Part shown: positions 23,597 through 35,626 of the stretch, piece after piece | Layout: each line of letters opens with the position of its first letter | Numbering within the stretch: position 1 is the first letter of the stretch | DNA from: Macrotrachela quadricornifera | Taxonomy: Eukaryota; Rotifera; Eurotatoria; Philodinida; Philodinidae | DNA: 64,000 bases | Direction: 5' to 3' | Assembly: GCA_022393335.1 (NCBI GenBank) | Contig: JAJEKB010020821.1 | Span: 210,065-274,064, forward strand | Program-made: the position numbers and the translations under genes | Notes under the pieces: generated by a model | Told to the model about the DNA's origin: nothing | Databases searched by the model: none | Seen by the model: only the letters and a program-made list of their open reading frames with translations

Positions 23597-24565
23597 GGGT
23601 GATCCAAACGTCTTGGCCCTTCTCAGAAAAATTGTTCGTTCTTCCTTATAGTAAATCCAAAAATGCTCAAACTTTGATATCTCATTCCTTGTAAGTAGGC
23701 AAACATTATCCCAAAGTTTCATGTTTTTATCTTTTATTATAAGAGAGATACATATGGTAACATTCTAGAAAAATTTTTTCTCATATCTCAAAATATGGTT
23801 GACGATGGACCACTTTTGTATTTTACTTTTCCACCATTTAATAGGTTCTATTATGAAAATCAAGTATACCACATGATGCAACGTGAAAAGCTCTACAATC
23901 TACACAACAAAGTGTATTCTAAATGCGTAATTTTTGTTGTCGAAAAAGCTAAACTATGTACGATTAATTTTTGCCATTGCAAAAAACTGATCGCACAAAG
24001 TTTCGCTGTTTTTGACAACAAAAGTTAAACATTCAGAATATATTTTGTTGTGTAGATTGTAGAGCTTTTCACGCTGCATCTTGTGATATATTCTGCTTTT
24101 TCTTAAAAAATATATTTGGTGACGAAGAGGCCGAAAGAAAACGTACTTTTTGTTCGTATAGAACAAAAAGATCTTTTTTTACAACAATGAAAATTGATTG
24201 CATAGAGTTTTGATTCTTTTAAAACAAAAATTATATAACTAAAATACGCTTCACTGTTTAGATTGTAGAACTTTTCACGCTGCATCACGTGGTATATTTT
24301 GTGTTCCTAATAGAACCTATTAAATGGTGGAAAAGTAAAATACAAAAGTGGTCCATCGTCAACCATATTTTGAGATATGAGAAAAAATTTTTCTAGAATG
24401 TTACCATATGTATCTCTCTTATAATAAAAGATAGAAACATGAAACTTTGGGGTAATGTTCGCCTACTTACAAGGAATGAGATACTAAAGTTTGAGCATTT
24501 TTGGGTTTACTATAAAGAAGAACGAACAATTTTTCTGAGAAGGGCCAAGACTTTTGGATCACCCT
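23597..24565. mobile_element. TTAA-flanked long inverted-repeat element
   Basis: The left end TTAAGGGTGATCCAAACGTC is mirrored at the right by a segment ending GGATCACCCTTTAA, so both ends abut TTAA (23593-23596 and 24566-24569), the target of piggyBac-like transposases. The arms are about 300 bp (to about 23910 and from about 24250) and about 95 percent identical by eye. The loop holds two further inverted copies of a GATGCARCGTGAAAAGCTC module. No transposase is present. The family assignment is inferred only from TTAA; one extra base at the right end weakens it. Confidence 0.7.
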
Positions 24566-24569
24566 TTAA

Positions 24570-25686
24570 GAATGATTCCACAGTATACGCACAACGCATA
24601 ATTCCTGTTCCTTTTTCGTATTCAATACAAGCTTTGTACCCCTCTGAAAATGTTATTGTTACAGATTCTTCATGTGAGGATGAGGGTGTTGATCAGTCTC
24701 TGATACGCACATACGAACCTACATCTCCGTTGTTCTAGAAAACAGAAAAAATAGAGCTGTCTCATGTTTCTTTTAGTTGTAATGATACCATTCTAACGTT
24801 TGACACACTCACACTCACTTATACACAAATTCTAAACTATCTGATAATGATCCCTTTAACAAAGAACAAAACATGTTGTAGTATGTTTGACTCACTCTCA
24901 CCAACGCTCTTTTTATCCAATAACAAACAACGTGAAAAGCTATGTCATCAAAATCTTGTAGCAGAAACGAAGTCATGATAATGGTAGCTCTACTCACCTT
25001 TCATTCACGGTTATAACCAGTCAATTTCGAGTCAACATTCATCAAAAATAATTTTCTGATTCTCTTTTATACTGATAAGCAGCCAGTGTTGAATAATTAT
25101 TTATAAAGAGCATCGTGTTAAATACATCATGTTTCATTTATATTCAAATTTGAATCAAAAAGCTCAACTTAGTTTGATTAAATGGTAGAAATGACACTAT
25201 GTGCAGTTATTTTTGAATCTAATGAAGAAGATGCCTTTGATGAAAACGATTTTGCATTAAGAGGAAATAAAATCACGGATTTACTATGAAATGGTGAAAC
25301 AAAACTTAAAACACAAAAAGGTCGGCATTCAATGTAATTATAATGAATATTCAAAAATTCTCAATGGACAAAAAGATTGTGAAAACTGCAAGAAATAGGA
25401 ATGGAAGTGTTAAAGACTATTTTGCCACAAACAAGCTAAAAACTACATATATCTTTTATGCATACCAACAAACTAATACGGTAACGTAATCTTTTTATTA
25501 TATGCACAATGTAACATTGATTTAGTTTTTCTATCAACAAAATTTTGTAAGGAAATCTTATTGATTGATGTTGATGTAATGTAGTTATTTATTGAAATCT
25601 TTGAAAAATTTAATGATTTTCTAAATTTATTATTTCAAAATTTGAGAGTAAAGGTGAGAATATGCTGATTTGATTTTCATGACTAA
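24570..25686. other. Intergenic, no supported gene
   Basis: Only short frames occur. A fragment at 25182-25290 reads as a short acidic peptide (FESNEEDAFDENDFA) ending in a stop and could be an exon relic, but it is too small to name. Confidence 0.3.
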
Positions 25687-26601
25687 TCATTTGGTCGTTT
25701 TGAAAATATTTTCATTTCTCTCTCTTTCTTTTACATTTATAAATTGAATAGGTGTTACTTGTGTTGTTTGACGTTGAAAATAAGTTCGAAGAGTTTGTCG
25801 TATTTCTCGATCTAATAAAATATTACATGATGCTGCAAGTGTAACAGTAAATATTGAAAAGATGAGGTGTACATAATACAATAAAGCATACGAATAAATT
25901 GATAATATTATATTTGGTATTGCACCAATAAAACCAATACTAATTATAATCATTGTATTTCGAAGAATTATTAAATCTCGTTTTTGATGTTGAATTGAAT
26001 TACTTATTGTAGTTGCATTTCGAGTTGTTTTACGAACTCGATGAAGAATATAAATATAAATGAAAATAACTATTACAAATGGTCCAATAAAATTAATAAT
26101 TAAAAGATAAAGACCAATATTAGCATATTCCGGTATTAACCAACAAATAGTTCGTGGATAAAAACGAGCTGTATCAAATATTAGAATAGGTAATGTTAGA
26201 ATTAAAACAATTAACCATTGAATTAATATTAAAATATAATGTGTTTGAAATGTTGTTAAATGTCGATATTTTGTTGATAAAATTGAAAAAAAGAAACGAG
26301 ATATAGCTTGAATCATATATGAATGCATTAATTCTCCAATTGAAACATAAGTAAAATAGGAACGAAATCGACAAGTAAGATTACTTCTATCCCAATTAAT
26401 AAACATTGCGTAAATATAATTAATTATAAAAATAATTGAATATAACATTGATATAAATAATGTATTACAAATAAGTAAATGATTAACTGTATGTAAATGA
26501 GGTTTTGTTCGATAAATTAATATTAAAATAAATAAAGCAATTATTATACAAAGAATTGCAAATATTGATGAGATTAAAATTGTAGTTTCAAAAATATCCA
26601 T
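25687..26601 (-). CDS. Rhodopsin-like 7TM G-protein-coupled receptor
   Basis: A single open frame of 304 residues starts at the ATG 26601-26599. Seven hydrophobic helices are visible at about residues 7-30, 43-67, 84-110, 122-145, 160-188, 212-236 and 240-262. A Cys before TM3 (NLTCRF) and one in loop 2 (RTICW) could form the usual disulphide. The DRY box at the end of TM3 is replaced by ISRFF and the TM7 NPxxY motif is not recognisable, as in divergent lineage-expanded receptors. The C-tail is short and polar. It would act in the plasma membrane; ligand unknown. No intron is apparent. A second 7TM gene lies 5 kb away, but the two are not close paralogues by eye. Confidence 0.8.
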   Translation of the reverse strand: MDIFETTILISSIFAILCIIIALFILILIYRTKPHLHTVNHLLICNTLFISMLYSIIFIINYIYAMFINWDRSNLTCRFRSYFTYVSIGELMHSYMIQAISRFFFSILSTKYRHLTTFQTHYILILIQWLIVLILTLPILIFDTARFYPRTICWLIPEYANIGLYLLIINFIGPFVIVIFIYIYILHRVRKTTRNATTISNSIQHQKRDLIILRNTMIIISIGFIGAIPNIILSIYSYALLYYVHLIFSIFTVTLAASCNILLDREIRQTLRTYFQRQTTQVTPIQFINVKERERNENIFKTTK

Positions 26602-29151
26602 GATAGAAATAAAATGGAAACTAAAAAATAATATCTGAGAAAGGATATACTAACAAAAATGACAGGTTTATTAGAGAAAAATTAATTCTTTTTAGATTAA
26701 CTGAAGCATGATTAAGAAAAAAATTTGTTTTTATTTTGAAAAGCATCAATTATATATGAGAAAAAAAAATCTTTTTTATTTTTATTTCAAAAAATAAAAT
26801 TTTTAATAATAGAGAAAACAAACATGAATGTACCGCAGTGAACTATGAAATTATATAATTCTTAAGAAAACGGATGTAGGTGAAGATGAATAAGTGATAG
26901 TCATGCTATCACATACTTAGCTAGTTTGAAATTAATTCAAGTATTGAAAGAAAATTTATTCAATTTTCTTTTTTCTATGTATGATGATGTCAATGCTTAT
27001 GAATTTTCTTTATTGAGCGAGAAGAAACGCCTTTTGCTATTGCACAACATATATTCATCGTTAAATTACTGTACATTTCTTCTTATCTTTGTGTTTTTAC
27101 TTCATTGAAAAGAATATGAGTTATTGCTTCAATCTTTTTCAAAAATAAGTCAATTTTCTTCTTTTTTTTCAGAATCTTTGTGAAGTTAAACGACGCCTGA
27201 TAGATTTGAAAGTGTTAAAAATGGTCCTTTAAAACAATGTCGAATGTTTAGATGCAGCAATTTCGGATAGTACGATTATTCCATGTTTATGTAGAACATA
27301 TTTAAACAATAGGAGATCAAAAAATATACGTGAAATTGGTTTTAAATATTGTGATATTTATAAACACGACTACGTCTTTTTGACCAGATAACAAAATGTA
27401 TGTAGGTTTACAGAGAAAGACTTGTTCTATCCAACGGTATATATATATTATTTAATTCTGTTGCATATCACGAGAAAATTCATACACATAATGTTGAGTG
27501 AGCATGTATTATTGAGTCAAAGGTCAATTAATAATGATCAAAAGGTAGGATGTGGTGAGCATAGGTATGGGCAGTTGTGACACAACTGGATCTGTTAGGG
27601 CTGTTACTTGATGATTTTAAATAAAACCGCCAGTAAATTTCTTAATATTTTATTAAACCAATGCACGAAGTCATTGGCTCAACATCAGAAGATAAGATAT
27701 TCGTTTGCACTGTCTTAAACGATAAATTCAAAGTTTTCTATGTAACATCCGTGTCAACGTCAAAAAAAAATATTGGTGAAATAACGTTTGCATCTTGCAC
27801 AATAATATAAAAAATACATTTTGATTCTATCTCTATCAATTAATGAAAAGTACAGGTACCAAGATATTACTACTCTTATCATAATCATTTTAAACTCATT
27901 TTCACTTAATTCTAATTTTGACAATGACCTCTGTCTTAATAAGTCTTCAATCAGAGCGAATTTACATTTTAGTTGTTAATTTTGTAAGAATTGGTCAATA
28001 AGTAGTCCTAAAAGCACCTTTTTTTAAAAGAAGATTAGAGATATGTAATGCTGTCTGTCATTCGAGAGATTGAGCCGAGATTTAAGGACAAGAAATTTCA
28101 GACTATACGAGGATTATAAGCAGCAGAGCTTTTGGATATAGAAGGAGACTATATTTTCGAATGAGAGATTCAAACATCACGATGAAACAATGAAAAAACT
28201 GGATTTTTTTTTTATTAAAAAAAGTTCAAAAATATAATCATCTTCTAAATGATATTAATATCAAAACAATTATTATTACAAATATATCTGCATGCTAGAA
28301 ATTATTTCTTAAGATGAGCGAAAAAAGGATGAATTCTGTTAACGAACGCCCTCTAACTTGATATCAACGTGGCATACAATTATTCATATCTATCTTTTAC
28401 ATTCGTTTTACTTTTATTTGTATGTTTTAGCATTTTTCTTTTTCATTCTTTGGGTATTTTTGTTTTTATTTTATTTCTTTTTTTGGAGATTTTGACTATC
28501 GACTTCATTTCTATTGTCTAGAAAATAAAAGACACGTCTTAACGCCCTTCTATTGACGGACATTTTAAAACTTTTCTTGGCAAAACGATAACTTTTTATT
28601 TTTTTTCAAATTTTATAATCTAGAGAAAAATCATCTCCTTAGAAGACTTTTTTTTTGCATTTGCACAATATTTAGACTTAGAAAACATCTTCCATACGCA
28701 ACTCATAATGCATAATTCTTGGTAAGTTCAGTACGCTTTATAAAGATGATTAATCCTTAATTACAGTGTTACATTACTTCACAAATAATTAAACATGTGC
28801 TTTATGATAATGTTAAGCAAGTAGATCTTGTTTAGAATTATGAAAGTTATTTTGAATAGTTTTTTTTTTGACCAAATATTTTGTAATTATAATATAGATA
28901 AATGCTTGAATCTTAATCTTAACCATTCGTTTTTATAGAGATAAAGAATTGTGAAACGTTTTATTAAAAACTGAGTAAATACGTTGCTTTTCTCCTTTCA
29001 TGGTATTCTATTTTTTGCCGAAGTATAAAAATGTTTTGTATTTGAGAAATATATTTATTTTTATTATTATGAAAATAAAATTCGTTTTATTTGTTTTCTA
29101 GAATAGTTTTAGAGAAATCATTTGAAGGGCCTGGCATCACTAATTACAGCT
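26602..29151. other. Intergenic, no supported gene
   Basis: AT-rich. In reverse complement, 27620-27700 contains a hairpin (CCAATG ... CATTGG) preceded by CTGATG and followed by an A/T tail, resembling 3' ends of retroelements. The 26926-27108 frame has no motif. Confidence 0.3.
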
Positions 29152-30000
29152 ATGGATGATCCTATGCGTTTTGTTTTGAAAGGTCTTGATCGAAATAGAT
29201 CATCGATCAAATTAGAAGATATTTCGATTCATATTCATCCTGATTCTGATGCCTTTGATGGAAAGAAAAATTTTGTTGGTTTAATAGTTTATTTGTGTAA
29301 AGATCAACGTGAATTCGAATTTAATGGTAAAAGTTATAGGATTGGCGATATATTCATCAGAGAATCAGAGAAACTTTTAGAGGAGACAAAAAATAGAAGT
29401 AAACGTAAATCCATCCATAATAAATTGTTTTATTCGATTTTTGGACGTTGGAAAAGAAAGAAATTGGGATTTGTTGGTGGTGGATTTTCATATTTCAAAA
29501 AAAAATGGAAATTTAATTCTGGTACCTTAAATACGATGAATCCGATAAATAACGATGATAATCATCATAATACTGATAGAAAAATGAATTCTTTAGAAGT
29601 AAAAATGATACGAAAAGCATGTGCTCATTTATACGTAAATCATAAATGGTTATCAATGCCTCCAGATTTTCGTGTCAATCATGAATCATTGGAAGATATA
29701 GATATGTCACATTATACCACGAAAAGTGCTACAGAAAGCGCTGATTCTACAAAGATTCATATTCGTAGACAATTTTATGGTACTGTAGAGTCGTTTCATT
29801 ATTATCGAGGTTATGGTTTTATCAAATGTATTGGGTTTAATAAAAGGATTTTTGTACATCATTCTGCAATTATTGATCAGCCATATGGTTGGCATTGTTT
29901 GTATAATGGTCAAAATGTTTTGTTTAATGTTGTCAAGGGTGATAGAGGATTAGAAGCAAGAAATATAATTACAAATGTTGCTTATGTGTATACCTATTAA
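29152..30000 (+). CDS. Protein with C-terminal cold-shock domain
   Basis: An open frame of 282 residues from the ATG at 29152; the frame is open a little further upstream but without an earlier ATG, and a CTAG acceptor-like site at about 29098-29101 hints at a 5' UTR intron. The last 80 residues (about 203-282) match a cold-shock/Y-box fold: FYGTVESFHYYRGYGFI (RNP1-like GYGFI), FVHHSAI (RNP2-like), YNGQNVLFNVVKGDRGLEA. Such domains bind single-stranded RNA or DNA. The N-terminal 200 residues contain LCKDQREFEFNGKSYRIGD and a basic patch (KRKSIHNK, GRWKRKKLG) and are not recognised. No stop or frameshift. A role in RNA binding is inferred from the domain alone. Confidence 0.8.
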   Translation: MDDPMRFVLKGLDRNRSSIKLEDISIHIHPDSDAFDGKKNFVGLIVYLCKDQREFEFNGKSYRIGDIFIRESEKLLEETKNRSKRKSIHNKLFYSIFGRWKRKKLGFVGGGFSYFKKKWKFNSGTLNTMNPINNDDNHHNTDRKMNSLEVKMIRKACAHLYVNHKWLSMPPDFRVNHESLEDIDMSHYTTKSATESADSTKIHIRRQFYGTVESFHYYRGYGFIKCIGFNKRIFVHHSAIIDQPYGWHCLYNGQNVLFNVVKGDRGLEARNIITNVAYVYTY

Positions 30001-30426
30001 TGATATCCTAATGAAAATAAACTTTTTTAAAATATTTATTGACTATCAAAGAAAAATCGATTGCAAAGAGAAATAAAGAACATATGTTATATAACAGGAA
30101 AATATCATTTAATGCTAATTGAATAGAAAAAGAATGATTTTCATTCGATTAAATCAAATGTAAACATTATTTAATGCTTCTTATTAAAATATATTTTGAG
30201 AATTAATATTAAACAAATACATACAAACAGTGTTAATAACGATCATTTTTTTAAAAATACGATCTTTTAATTTTCTACAGCAAAGTACAAGAGATACTTT
30301 GTACAGTTGTCTGACGACGAATCTATAAGGTAAATCTCCAAATTAAATCACTTGATTCATTTCATAACAAAAAAGAAAGATAATCTCGAATAATTAAGCT
30401 ATATTTGATGATAATTATCTCTAATA

Positions 30427-30783
30427 TTAATCCAAAATTAATGTGTATGGTACATGTATTTGATGTTGTTCAAAATATTTATATTTAACTTGTTTGATAA
30501 TATTACTTTGTTTTTTGACTAGTTTTATTTGTTTGACATTTTCAATTAACAAATAAATATAAGATAAATCAATGTCTTTTTGATAAGCTAAGAATTTTGT
30601 TCGATTTTCTTCATATTCTTTTTTCAAATTTACAAGTTTATTGCATAATAATGCATACAAACTATTTGATTTTATTTGTGTACAAATATAATTTTCGTCA
30701 TTAATAAATCGATCGAAAATAAATAAAATTGAATCTTTTTGATCTAATTCACATTTGAATAATTTCAAATTGTGCATATCCAA
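30427..30783 (-). CDS. Hypothetical protein, 118 residues
   Basis: One minus-strand open frame from an ATG at 30783. It is polar, Lys/Ile-rich and probably helical (NLKKEYEENRTKFLAYQKD), with no signal peptide or membrane segment and no recognised family. It could be an exon or relic of a larger gene. Real coding is likely but unproven. Confidence 0.35.
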   Translation of the reverse strand: MDMHNLKLFKCELDQKDSILFIFDRFINDENYICTQIKSNSLYALLCNKLVNLKKEYEENRTKFLAYQKDIDLSYIYLLIENVKQIKLVKKQSNIIKQVKYKYFEQHQIHVPYTLILD

Positions 30784-31421
30784 TTGATTGTCATTGACTC
30801 TGATAATGTCTAGTCGAGATCAGCCTTTTAAAGAAAAAAAAATCGAAAAAAAAGAACTTTCCAAAAAAGTGGATGGGTCTCCATGGATTCATCCTTATTT
30901 ATTTCCAATATATTGTGTTAATGAACTGTAAAGATTGATTCATATCATCTATTCCTTATGAAGCGATCTCTTTATAATTAAAAAAATTATTTTCTCACCG
31001 GGCATTTTATATATTTGAATTTATTATAGCGTTTGAACTTAGAGTATTATTCGGTACTTAAAACTGCGACGATATATATTAAATAAAAATGTGTTTTTCT
31101 TTCAAACACTAAAATTAAAGTTCTGATTACTTTCCTAGCGACATATCCGATTGATAGATTATAATATAAAATAATAAAATCTTCTCTCTAATGGCATTGT
31201 ATAATTTTTAATTGAGTAAACTTCTAATCCAGATTATATTCAATATATAAATTTAATTAAAAACGAGAGAGAATTATTACTTTTTTTCTACCTCTAGACT
31301 TTTTTTTTCTCCTATAAAAGAAAGATTTTGTTTCATTTAATTTGAGTGAGGATAAATCTTTTCATTGTCGATTTGTTCAATGAATTTAATGTTAACTAAA
31401 TAATTTGGGTTTTTTAGACTA
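30784..31421. other. Intergenic, probably includes the promoter and 5' UTR of the 31.4-kb 7TM gene
   Basis: No gene. A TTTTTTAG acceptor-like site directly precedes the ATG at 31422, so a 5' UTR intron is possible. Confidence 0.35.
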
Positions 31422-32331
31422 ATGAATTACTTTTATGTTATGACTCTTATTCAAGTGACTTTTTCCATTATTGATTTATTTTTATCGTTTTTATATACAA
31501 TACCAATTTTATTCATATCTCGTTTTCACCATCGTAACAATATGTTCATTCTGAATATTTGTTTCACTATAATAGGTTCATGTATATATTTTATAATCTA
31601 TTTCTTAATGAGATTATTTGATAGTCCACGTTTATATGCTCCACATATGTGTCTTCTTTTGTTCTATGCCTATAATATAGCTGGAATTGCAATTCCATTT
31701 TCATTTGTTACAATTACTGTTCATCGATTTTGTTGCATCTATTATTATACGAAACCTTTTTTCAAGACAAAACGATGGGTAATAATATGTATTGCAAGTC
31801 AATGGATAGGTGAATGTATTATTTCATTACCATTTATTTATAGAAATGGTTCAGTAAGTTTGTTTATTTTGCCTTTTATGTAATTAAATATTAGATTTGT
31901 GTGGGTTTTAGTATTGTTCTTATGAAATCTGGATGCGATTTTATACATGTATGACGGCTGTAGTTGTGCCTACGATGATCATTGCTGTTTTTAATCTTTT
32001 AATATATGTTCGTGTACGATCCTCTACTCGACGTGTTCACTCACATGATGTTGAAACATCGATCAATGCTACACAACAATTAATAACTAGTCGTCGAGAT
32101 ATTTCATTACTACGACAAATGTTTTTCACATTTTTTATTTTTATTGTTGGATGGACACCTATCTATGCCACTTCAATTATTAGTTCTTTGATTAATATTG
32201 ATCCAAATATTAGTCCAGCTATTGCGATGATCAGTCCAATATGTATAATAAGTATTCTTATCAATTTATTCAACTATAATCATGAACTAAGACAATATTT
32301 AATAAATAAAATTCGATTATATTTTAGATGA
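31422..32331 (+). CDS. Rhodopsin-like 7TM G-protein-coupled receptor, two exons
   Basis: Exons 31422-31853 and 31912-32331 are joined by a 58-bp GTAAGT...TTTTAG intron in phase 0, giving 283 residues. An alternative acceptor at 31893 breaks the frame, so 31911 was chosen. Helices: TM1 about 8-32, TM2 43-66, TM3 82-104, TM4 120-140, TM5 about 150-180, TM6 about 222-246, TM7 about 250-270. TM3 ends in TVHRFCC, a degenerate DRY. TM6 carries GWTPIY, equivalent to the CWxP switch. TM7 ends LFNYNHELR in the NPxxY position. Plasma membrane; ligand unknown. No disabling change is seen. Confidence 0.8.
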
Positions 32332-35300
32332 GCAAAGAAAAGACAATTCTTCGTGTAGAAATTTTCTTTTTTTTATTTCAATAAATATTGTTGCGAATCT
32401 CAATAGTGAGATGAGAGTGCTGTTCTAAAAAACTGATAATTATGAATATCTGTATTTAATAGCGTAATCTACACTAGACTATAATTGATTTTATTATATA
32501 AAAAGTCAATTATCCATTTACCAAACTTCATCAAATTTGAATGTTTGCTAATAAAAAAAGAAAGTCTAATTAGTTCATCAGGCATTTACTTCCGTACGAA
32601 AAGAACATTAATAACTTCAAATAGTTTTCTATTTTAGTATTTCTAAAGAATATTAAATTGGATATTTTATTCTCCGATGCTATTCTTTGACACACAGATA
32701 AAGAAAAAGAGAGTGAAGGTGTAGACGGAAAACAGGTTGAAAGACGTCGCACTTGATGAGGGTACGCACAAAATAAACAGCACAGATGAAATAGAAAAAA
32801 AATGGTGTAATGGTTGGTTTGTTAACTGATTAATGGAAATGTTCAGGCTTCTTGACATTATGGATAATGTCTTCTATGCTACCTATGGGTTATGGCCATT
32901 TCGTTTCTACGTTTTTTTATGAAGGAAAACATGTGCTCAATGAATACCACTGATTTTGATGAAACTTTGCCATATATAGCAGTAGTTTATTAATTTGTCA
33001 CGTATTGAAGTCACAAATAATGAATCTTTTTATTGTGTTTGCAAACAGAGAATATTACATGTGCGACATCACACTCGAATAGTAAGAAATAATTTAAAAT
33101 ACGGAGTTCCTGCCATAGTAGGGAAACATTAGACCGCCATCAGTAGAGTGATATTGAGTATATATATCTGGTCAATCCATAATGTGTCGACTTTCTAATA
33201 ACTTCTGTTAGATTGATACGTTAGTAGACTTGGAACGGATCCGGTTCAGTCTGATGGCTGTTTTGATTAAATTTTAGGGTTTATATCAACTACTGCTCTT
33301 CTCCCAATGCATAAATAAGCAAATATATTTATTAATAAAATGAAAATAAGATATCTGCTATAAAAACCATACCTTTAGGTTATTTTGACTTGCTAATTTT
33401 TCATGAGTAGAATTTGATAACGAAGCGGTTGATTGTTTCCAGGTTTTTCCTTCGACTATAGAGAGAGTCATGTGAAAAAAATAGTTTGTCTGTGGCTTTG
33501 TGGATTTGTGTCAAGGTCAAAAGAACATCTTTTTGCCCTCACAATGGAAGAGTTTGTATTGATAAGCGAATTGATTGGTCTCATTCGGCTCAAATGATCA
33601 CTTTAACCGAGAAACTAACGAATTTAAAATATGGCGTGCCTAGACAAAGAGCCTTGAATCTCAAGGTCTGTGAAATTTAGATATAAAAACGAATCAGAAA
33701 AGATTTTCTTCACTATTGTAACGGCAAAACATAGTGCTATTCGGTTCGATTATGGGGTTTGTAGGGATCCTCTTTCTTATGACCCGAAAAACACCATGTT
33801 TTGTCCTTTTAATAGTGAAGTGAATTTTGTGATGGCTGATAGAAAATACCGCTTTTTAAGAGCTACAGAAAAAATTTGCTCTACTATTATAAGGACAAAA
33901 CATGGTGTTGTTCAGGCCATATGAAAGAGCATCCTTGATAACCCCCATAATGTTATTCACGTTTATATCTGTTTACAGATTTGGTACTCTCAGAAAATAT
34001 TTTCAGCAAGAACATGGGTAGTAAATTGAGTTAGATCAATACAGTTGACAGAGACGAGCAGACAGGAGTGGCGGATAGGAGGAATGCTGAAAACTAGCTG
34101 CGAGCTATGTTTAATGAAGGATATCAGAAAGTTTCTTTAATGAAATATTAAGTTTAACTATTGTAAAAATGTTTGTGATCAAAAGGAATGTAGAATTGTT
34201 TGGAAGACTTCTTTCGGTGGAAAATACTTTCAAGCTTGAGTTTTAGAGGAAATAGTAGAATAGATAGTTTATATGACTAATACTAACCCTTAATTAAACT
34301 CCTGTATACTATTCACTTTTACGATCTATCAGAACGCAAGACGAAAATTGAACTCAGCTATTCAACTATTGCTTCAACCATTCAATTAATCAAGACCATG
34401 TGGCACCCTCAACTGGCGAGATGCCCATTGGTCAAGACCATGCGGCAGCTTCAGTGAGAATAATTTAACTGAATAGTTGGATAGTTGAATTCAACTACCG
34501 AGTTTGACATGTATGAACTTGTTAATGAAAAATATTGTTGAAGTAAATCGAAATATTCTAATAAATTATTAATTCTATAGATAACTAAACAAAATCAATC
34601 GATTTACAAATGATAAATGAAATATAGAATTTGAAATAAATTCAATGAATGATAAACAATTATACTTATTTAATTTGACTCATATTTAAATATTTTATAT
34701 TCCAATGTTGAATAAAGTAGATCAATATAATTCAAATTGAAATTCTCAACAAATTAACACTAAATAAAAGGTTTGAAAACGATATAAAATAAAAAGAACG
34801 TTTAAATGAGAACAAAGGTGGAAAAATTTATTCTTGGAGAGTTCTTTTCATCAATATTACAATTAAAAACAAAAATAAGAATATTCTCACGTTTTCATTT
34901 TATTTTATCTCAGTAAAATTGTCGATCGAAAAACAATATGAAAAATTTTGTTTAAGACAAAAATAGATTTGTTTTATTGTAAATAGTTTAAATTAAGGAT
35001 CTGAAAGAGCTGAATTGTTCTCTTAAATTATATTCGAAACAAGTAATGTGACGCAAACGTCATGGGCCCTCTACTGATAGAGTTTGACTCCTCTGAACAA
35101 CAAGATGGAAAAACTAATGCACTCATGTACACATGACGAAAACAATAAAAGCAGTAGTCGACGGTTATGTAAACATGAGTTATCAAGTCAGTATCGGATT
35201 TAAAATCTACTGCTGCATCTTGAAGAAAATTCACTAAGAAAAGTTGTCATTAAAAATGAATCTCGGAAGAATAGCGGTTCGTCATTATTTTGGTACAATA

Positions 35301-35618
35301 TATATATATATTTCTTATCTCGTCATGTAATAATGCCGACTTGTCCCTTTTATATCTTTTATACTCGTATGGTCTGAGCATGTACGATAACTGAGGGAAA
35401 TGAATACTTACTTCATAGAAATGTAAACTGAAAATTCCTTAATCGACACATCAAAAATATTTTTTATTAGCAAATAAAACTCATCCACGCAACAATTTTC
35501 TTTTCAAATAGCAACAGTTATTCTTCTTATTAATGTTCATTATTAGAACTACGAAAACGGTATCGTTTACAATCCAAAAAAGAACTGCAAATACTCTAAA
35601 AATGGTGCATTTATAGCA
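32332..35618. other. Gene-free region with short related inverted repeats
   Basis: No supported gene. At 33706-33935 three related segments, two of them inverted, share CACCATGTTTTGTCC and CTATTGTAAC; similar words recur at 48780-49020. At 34385-34480 there is a partial direct repeat (TCAAGACCATG) between inverted ATTCAACTATT words. These are probably fragments of non-autonomous elements. Confidence 0.45.
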
Positions 35619-35626
35619 GTATATAG

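Noticed and set aside
33706..33760. GGTTCGATT near 33740 as a tRNA B box
   Set aside because: No matching A box or cloverleaf stems were found, and the word sits in an inverted-repeat fragment. No tRNA could be supported anywhere in the window.
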